From Prescottella defluvii (GTDB lineage Bacteria; Actinomycetota; Actinomycetes; Mycobacteriales; Mycobacteriaceae), in the NCBI RefSeq assembly GCF_000738775.1, contig NZ_JPOC01000066.1, positions 88,869 through 152,868 of the forward strand: a stretch of DNA of 64,000 nucleotides, in the 5' to 3' direction. Made by a program: the position numbers and the translations under genes. Numbering within the stretch: the first letter of the stretch is position 1; each line of letters opens with the position of its first letter. Below, one piece after another: positions 60,853-64,000 of this stretch. The notes under the pieces were generated by a model. That model was not told where the DNA came from. It saw only the letters and a program-made list of their open reading frames with translations, and made no database searches.

Positions 60853-61338
60853 TCAGTCTGCCCGGCGCAGTTCCGCCCGCAGGTGGTGCGTCATCGGGAC
60901 GTCGTCGAACGCCATCCACATGTCGTACGCGAGCACGGTCCCGTCCTCGAGAAGCTCGAAGCGGCGCCGGATCTCGTGGACCGGCTTGGCATCCGGGGAG
61001 GCCTCGAGCGTGTGCGACGCGAAGTCGAGGACACCGTCCGCCAGGGTGGCGCGGTGGATCTCGACGAAACCGGTCGGCTGGGTGATGAGGAGCTCGGCGA
61101 CGCCGTCGGTGAGCCGCAGGTAGCCGGTCTCGGTGTGCATCGGCATGCCGCCGCCGGGACCCCGGGTGCGGGAACGGTAGAACAGGAACGGCTTTCCGCT
61201 GGCGGTGAGCTCGAGTTCCTCGTCGTACGCGAAGTCGTCGATCGTCGGGTAGTGGCCGGTGCCACCGCCGACCCAGCGTCCGGCGAAGGCGGCGAGATCG
61301 CCGAGGGGGGCGAGCAGGTCGGGCTGCGTCTGATCCAT
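60853..61338 (-). CDS. Nitrobindin/FABP-like haem-binding protein
   Basis: Protein of 161 residues matching the nitrobindin/THAP4-like beta-barrel family (peroxynitrite isomerase type). Key motifs are LAAFAGRWVGGGTGHYPTIDDFAYDEELEL, the repeated strand pattern (PMHTETGYLRLTDGVAELLIT) and the end DDVPMTHHLRAELRR, whose His residues could ligate haem. It probably handles nitrogen or oxygen radicals. It ends 4 bases after the convergent nrdF gene and lies 9 bases downstream of the TMEM165 gene on the same strand. Confidence 0.84.
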   Translation of the reverse strand: MDQTQPDLLAPLGDLAAFAGRWVGGGTGHYPTIDDFAYDEELELTASGKPFLFYRSRTRGPGGGMPMHTETGYLRLTDGVAELLITQPTGFVEIHRATLADGVLDFASHTLEASPDAKPVHEIRRRFELLEDGTVLAYDMWMAFDDVPMTHHLRAELRRAD

Positions 61339-61347
61339 GCCGCCAGT

Positions 61348-62052
61348 CTAGGAACTGTGGGGTGCGTCGGCCTGTTCGGCCGGTGCCGGTGTGCGGGGGC
61401 CGCGAACGGCGCGCCGGACGAGCGCCGCGACGGCGGCCGCCACCACGACGGTGCCCGCTGTGACCGGGCCGGCGAGGCTCTCCGGGAACAGGCCCTCGAG
61501 CAGCAGCCACGCACCGAACGCGAAGAACAGCACCGCGGCGCCGATCTTGACGACCGTCTCGGGCAGGTGCTTGCCGAGCAGCGCGCCGACGACGATCGCG
61601 AGGGCGTCGGCGGCGACCATGCCGACCGTCGACCCGATCCACACACCCACCCAGTCGTTGTCCGCCGCGAGCGTGACGGTGGCCAGCATGGTCTTGTCAC
61701 CGAGTTCGGCGAGGAAGAACGCCGACGCCACAGCCAGGAACGCCGACCCGGTGACCTTGCGCGCCTTCTGCTCCTCCTCGTCGGAGAGCTTGTCGCCGCG
61801 CAGCGTCCACAGGCCGAAGATCAGGAAGGCGATGCCGCCGATGATCGACATCGCGGTGGTGGGGATCGCGGCCCCGAGGAAGTGGCCGACACCGACGGAG
61901 ACCAGGTGCACGACGGTGGTGGCGACGGTGATGCCCGCGATCACCACCCACCAGCGGTAGCGCAGCGCGAACGTCATCGCCATGAGCTGGGACTTGTCGC
62001 CCAGCTCGGCGACGAAGATGACGCCGAAACTCAGCAGTGTGGCAGCCAGCAT
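61348..62052 (-). CDS. TMEM165/GDT1-family manganese exporter
   Basis: Membrane protein of 234 residues with six or so helices and two copies of the family motif: ELGDKS at 16-21 and ELGDKT at 116-121. Such proteins export manganese (or calcium). An acidic loop (RGDKLSDEEEQK) separates the halves. The start ATG 62052 has the ribosome site GGAGGAGG 9 bases upstream, which lies inside a riboswitch expression region. A Mn-sensing riboswitch just upstream supports manganese export. Confidence 0.93.
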   Translation of the reverse strand: MLAATLLSFGVIFVAELGDKSQLMAMTFALRYRWWVVIAGITVATTVVHLVSVGVGHFLGAAIPTTAMSIIGGIAFLIFGLWTLRGDKLSDEEEQKARKVTGSAFLAVASAFFLAELGDKTMLATVTLAADNDWVGVWIGSTVGMVAADALAIVVGALLGKHLPETVVKIGAAVLFFAFGAWLLLEGLFPESLAGPVTAGTVVVAAAVAALVRRAVRGPRTPAPAEQADAPHSS

Positions 62053-62061
62053 CGTGTCGAA

Positions 62062-62110
62062 CCTCCTCCGGATCACTTGTTCTCGGAGGATGTCGGGAAA
62101 CGTTCCTCCG
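62062..62110 (-). promoter_or_regulatory. Shine-Dalgarno switch of the TMEM165 riboswitch
   Basis: Three segments on the minus strand compete. CGGAGGA (62110-62104) and CGGAGGA (62070-62064, the ribosome site) are identical, and TCCTCCG (62090-62084) complements both. Pairing of the middle segment with the ribosome site blocks translation. Pairing with the first copy frees it. This is an unusually clean two-state layout. Confidence 0.7.
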
Positions 62111-62136
62111 GCCCCGAACGCGATGGGTGCGTTCAC

Positions 62137-62250
62137 GGCCGAAGGTCTCGCCCACCGGAGAAGATCCGGTCCGCTGGGCCGGGCGGGCACTGTGAGGTGC
62201 CGGCCAGTATGTCGACCCAGCGATTGGGGGCTACTCCCCTTCGCTCCGGC
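62137..62250 (-). ncRNA. yybP-ykoY-type manganese riboswitch aptamer
   Basis: The leader reads AAGGGGAGTAGC near its 5' end, then GTCGACATACTGGCC, and ends with GGCGAGACCTTC. These are the conserved landmarks of the yybP-ykoY (Mn2+) aptamer in that order. It precedes a TMEM165-type exporter, the standard target. Below it are a GAACGC/GCGTTC hairpin and the Shine-Dalgarno switch. Confidence 0.88.
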
Positions 62251-62327
62251 AACGATAGCTCCGGCTCAGCGAAAGTGCAAAGGCCACAATAAGTTTGGAA
62301 TGCCGAACTTTCTTCTTCCGGTTCCGG

Positions 62328-62855
62328 TCATGCCGCGAGCAGCATCGCCAGAACTGCGGTGTCGGGATCGCTGATCGGATCGATGCCCACACGCGAAATC
62401 ATCGACGTGACAGTGCCGTCCGCCTCCGCCTCCACCCACGCCGCACGGTGGTCGAGTCCGAGATGCGGCAGACCGGGAAGCAGCACACAGCCCGACGCCA
62501 CCCCGGAGCACTCGGGAAGAGACGGGACGGTCTCGGCGGGCGGATGCAGCACGAGCAGCGCCGGCGGCTGGTGACCGGCGAAGCGCCCCGGGGAGACCGC
62601 GGACTCGCCGAGCACGGGACCCTCGGAGACGATCAGACCGACCGTCCCGGGCCGGGGGTCGTCCGGCAGCTCCTCGCGGGCCCCGAAGACCGTCGACGTC
62701 GGCAACAGGCCGGGCAGGGACGCGATCCGCACCGCGAGAGTCAGCAGTTGCGCCCACTCGTGTGTCGAGTCCGGCCAGCGTCCCGAGATCACGAAGCCAC
62801 GCAGGTCCCCGGAGGCGTGGAACGGTGCGACACCGACATATTCGTGCTCGTTCAT
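62328..62855 (-). CDS. DUF5949-like small protein
   Basis: Protein of 175 residues from ATG 62855. It is soluble, with no signal peptide, and contains MNEHEYVGVAPFHASGDLRGFVISG, RFAGHQPPALLVLHPP and DPDTAVLAMLLAA. The pattern resembles an actinobacterial DUF5949-type family (uncertain). The function is unknown. It lies between the riboswitch promoter zone and the terminator at 62899-62930. Confidence 0.55.
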   Translation of the reverse strand: MNEHEYVGVAPFHASGDLRGFVISGRWPDSTHEWAQLLTLAVRIASLPGLLPTSTVFGAREELPDDPRPGTVGLIVSEGPVLGESAVSPGRFAGHQPPALLVLHPPAETVPSLPECSGVASGCVLLPGLPHLGLDHRAAWVEAEADGTVTSMISRVGIDPISDPDTAVLAMLLAA

Positions 62856-62898
62856 CGCGACCCCGATTCTCCCGTGCGGCGAGCGGTGACGGGAGCAA

Positions 62899-62930
62899 CC
62901 GGGCGGGCTCCTCGGTGGGAGCCCGCCCGG
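62899..62930 (-). terminator. Hairpin terminator after the SMP-30 gene
   Basis: Perfect 13-base stem CCGGGCGGGCTCC / GGAGCCCGCCCGG with a 6-base loop, 88 bases downstream of the SMP-30 stop on the minus strand. Confidence 0.72.
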
Positions 62931-63017
62931 CGCGCACGTCGATCACACCTCGTTGGGTAGTACGAGCATGCGCTCCTGTATCGCTGGCACACAAGGGGTC
63001 CCGAGTGCCAGATCCGT

Positions 63018-63878
63018 TCAGGAACCGGTGCCCGGAACCTGCACCCGCAGGCGCCGGATCGCACCGCCACCGAGTCGGAGCGCCTCCTCCGGAACCCACG
63101 TGTCGGCGGTGCACACGAACAGGTCGCGACCGTCCGCGCCGCCCAGCGCGACGGCATACGGGTGCGGCACCGCGATGCGTTCGGCAATCTCGCCGGCGGC
63201 CGTCACCCGGAGCACTTCCTCGTTGAACGGTGACGCCACCCAGACCGAACCCTCCGCGTCGAGCGCGATACCGTCCGGCAGGACCGCCGGGTCGTCGAAC
63301 TCGACGAGCGTGCGCCGGTTCACGAGGCTGCCGTCCGCCTCGATCGTGAACGCCGACAACCGGCCCGGTGTCGCACGGGTCTCGGCGACGATCAGCGTCG
63401 CACCGTCCGGCGTGATCGCCATGCCGTTGGCGAACAGCATCTGCTCCGCGACGACGTGGGCACTGCCGTCCGGTTCGACCATCGCGAGGTCGGCGGGGAA
63501 CGGGGGCGCCGGAGGCGCGCTGTCATCGCCGTAGTTGCCGACGTAGGCGCGCCCGGACCCGTCCACGACCATGTCGTTGAGATGCCACGACGCGATCCCG
63601 TGCAGGTCGGCGTGGACGGTGAGCGTGCCGTCCTCCTCGAGGCGGTACACCTTCCGTTCCTCCGCGGACGCGACGAGCAGTCGGCCGTCGGGCAGGAAGC
63701 CCAACCCGCCGGCGTGACCGGGGACCTCCACGACCCGCTCGACGTCGCCGGTCGCCGGATCCAGGCGCAGGACGACGCCGCGGTAGATGTCGGAGAACCA
63801 CAGGCGGCCCGCCCGCCAACGCGGGCATTCGGGGAAGGCGAGTCCGGTGGCGATGGTCTCGAGTGTGATGTCCGTCAT
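63018..63878 (-). CDS. SMP-30/gluconolactonase-family hydrolase
   Basis: Calcium-dependent lactonase-like beta-propeller of 286 residues. The family pattern is seen in FPECPRWRAGRLWFSDIYRGVVLRL (with Glu as a metal ligand), ASWHLNDMVVDGSGRAYVGNYGDD, ANGMAITPDGATLIVAETRATPGRLSAF and LPDGIALDAEGSVWVASPF, with Asn and Asp ligands. The lactone substrate is not predictable. ATG 63878 is preferred over the longer start at 63902 because the domain begins right after it. Confidence 0.88.
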   Translation of the reverse strand: MTDITLETIATGLAFPECPRWRAGRLWFSDIYRGVVLRLDPATGDVERVVEVPGHAGGLGFLPDGRLLVASAEERKVYRLEEDGTLTVHADLHGIASWHLNDMVVDGSGRAYVGNYGDDSAPPAPPFPADLAMVEPDGSAHVVAEQMLFANGMAITPDGATLIVAETRATPGRLSAFTIEADGSLVNRRTLVEFDDPAVLPDGIALDAEGSVWVASPFNEEVLRVTAAGEIAERIAVPHPYAVALGGADGRDLFVCTADTWVPEEALRLGGGAIRRLRVQVPGTGS

Positions 63879-63923
63879 GACAGAACCATACTCAGCGAGC
63901 ACGGGTCGCCCTCGCGAGAAACG

Positions 63924-63963
63924 CAGCGGCGCCGCGCCCGACGAATCGGGTGCGGCGCCGCTG
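63924..63963. terminator. Strong hairpin at the right edge
   Basis: An 18-base stem (arms beginning CAGCGGCGCCGC and ending GCGGCGCCGCTG) with the loop CGAA and one G-U pair. It lies upstream of the SMP-30 gene, so it probably ends a minus-strand gene that lies to the right of the window. Confidence 0.75.
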
Positions 63964-64000
63964 AGGGTGCTGGAGTGCTCGCGCGCAGATCAGGCGGGGA

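Overview
The window is high-GC actinobacterial DNA, most likely from Rhodococcus or a close Nocardiaceae relative. The evidence is the codon bias, the frequent GTG starts, the many 4-base start/stop overlaps, and protein types typical of that family: GabD2 of the mycobacterial type, a TIGR03086 mycothiol-type DinB protein, DUF3558 lipoproteins, a Sap-family protein and a TM0106-type nuclease. It looks chromosomal. I see no rRNA, tRNA, insertion sequence, prophage or CRISPR array.

Layout. 1-2.9 kb: an ABC-2 drug exporter (permease cut by the left edge) with a TetR regulator and a likely operator. 3-6.3 kb: an acyl-CoA ligase and succinate-semialdehyde dehydrogenase GabD2, closed by a strong terminator. 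6.4-13.7 kb: a two-component system with an unusual eight-helix kinase, a Sap-family membrane protein, a carboxylesterase, a DHA2 drug exporter and an SPW membrane-protein pair. 13.8-18.7 kb: a valine/beta-aminoisobutyrate operon (mmsB, transporter, mmsA) divergent from a LysR gene with a perfect inverted repeat before it. 18.7-23 kb: an SDR and a copper cluster (CopD, CopC, YcnI and an uncharacterised membrane protein). 23-27.7 kb: a TM0106-type nuclease, a patch of regularly spaced short repeats, a PPOX protein, and a short threonyl-tRNA synthetase preceded by a leader peptide with three consecutive Thr codons and a strong hairpin.

28-31.5 kb is a secreted four-gene cluster resembling the WxL/DUF916 cell-surface systems of Firmicutes. 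31.5-38.7 kb is a translationally coupled five-gene cassette (SWIM zinc finger, DUF5691-like, MoxR AAA+, DUF5682-like, VWA) of unknown function. 38.8-42 kb looks like a type VII-type toxin with two tandem paralogous membrane immunity candidates. 44-49 kb holds two copies of a module made of a DUF3558 lipoprotein and a small helical protein. 49-53.6 kb has a PadR regulator, a SUKH-like protein and a two-component system divergent from an HbpS-like lipoprotein, reminiscent of the Streptomyces SenS/SenR/HbpS haem sensor.

53.6-59.1 kb is a small catabolic region: amidase, KstR2-like TetR, flavin monooxygenase, meta-cleavage hydrolase and a 35-residue small gene with a good ribosome site. 59.2-62.3 kb has a manganese theme: superoxide dismutase overlapping NrdF, a nitrobindin-like protein, and a TMEM165/GDT1 manganese exporter under a yybP-ykoY-type riboswitch with a visible Shine-Dalgarno switch. 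The window ends with a DUF5949-like protein, an SMP-30 hydrolase and a terminator.

The strongest candidates for something new are the Thr-codon attenuator on the editing-less ThrRS, the SWIM-MoxR-DUF5682-VWA cassette, the toxin/immunity locus and the WxL-like surface cluster.
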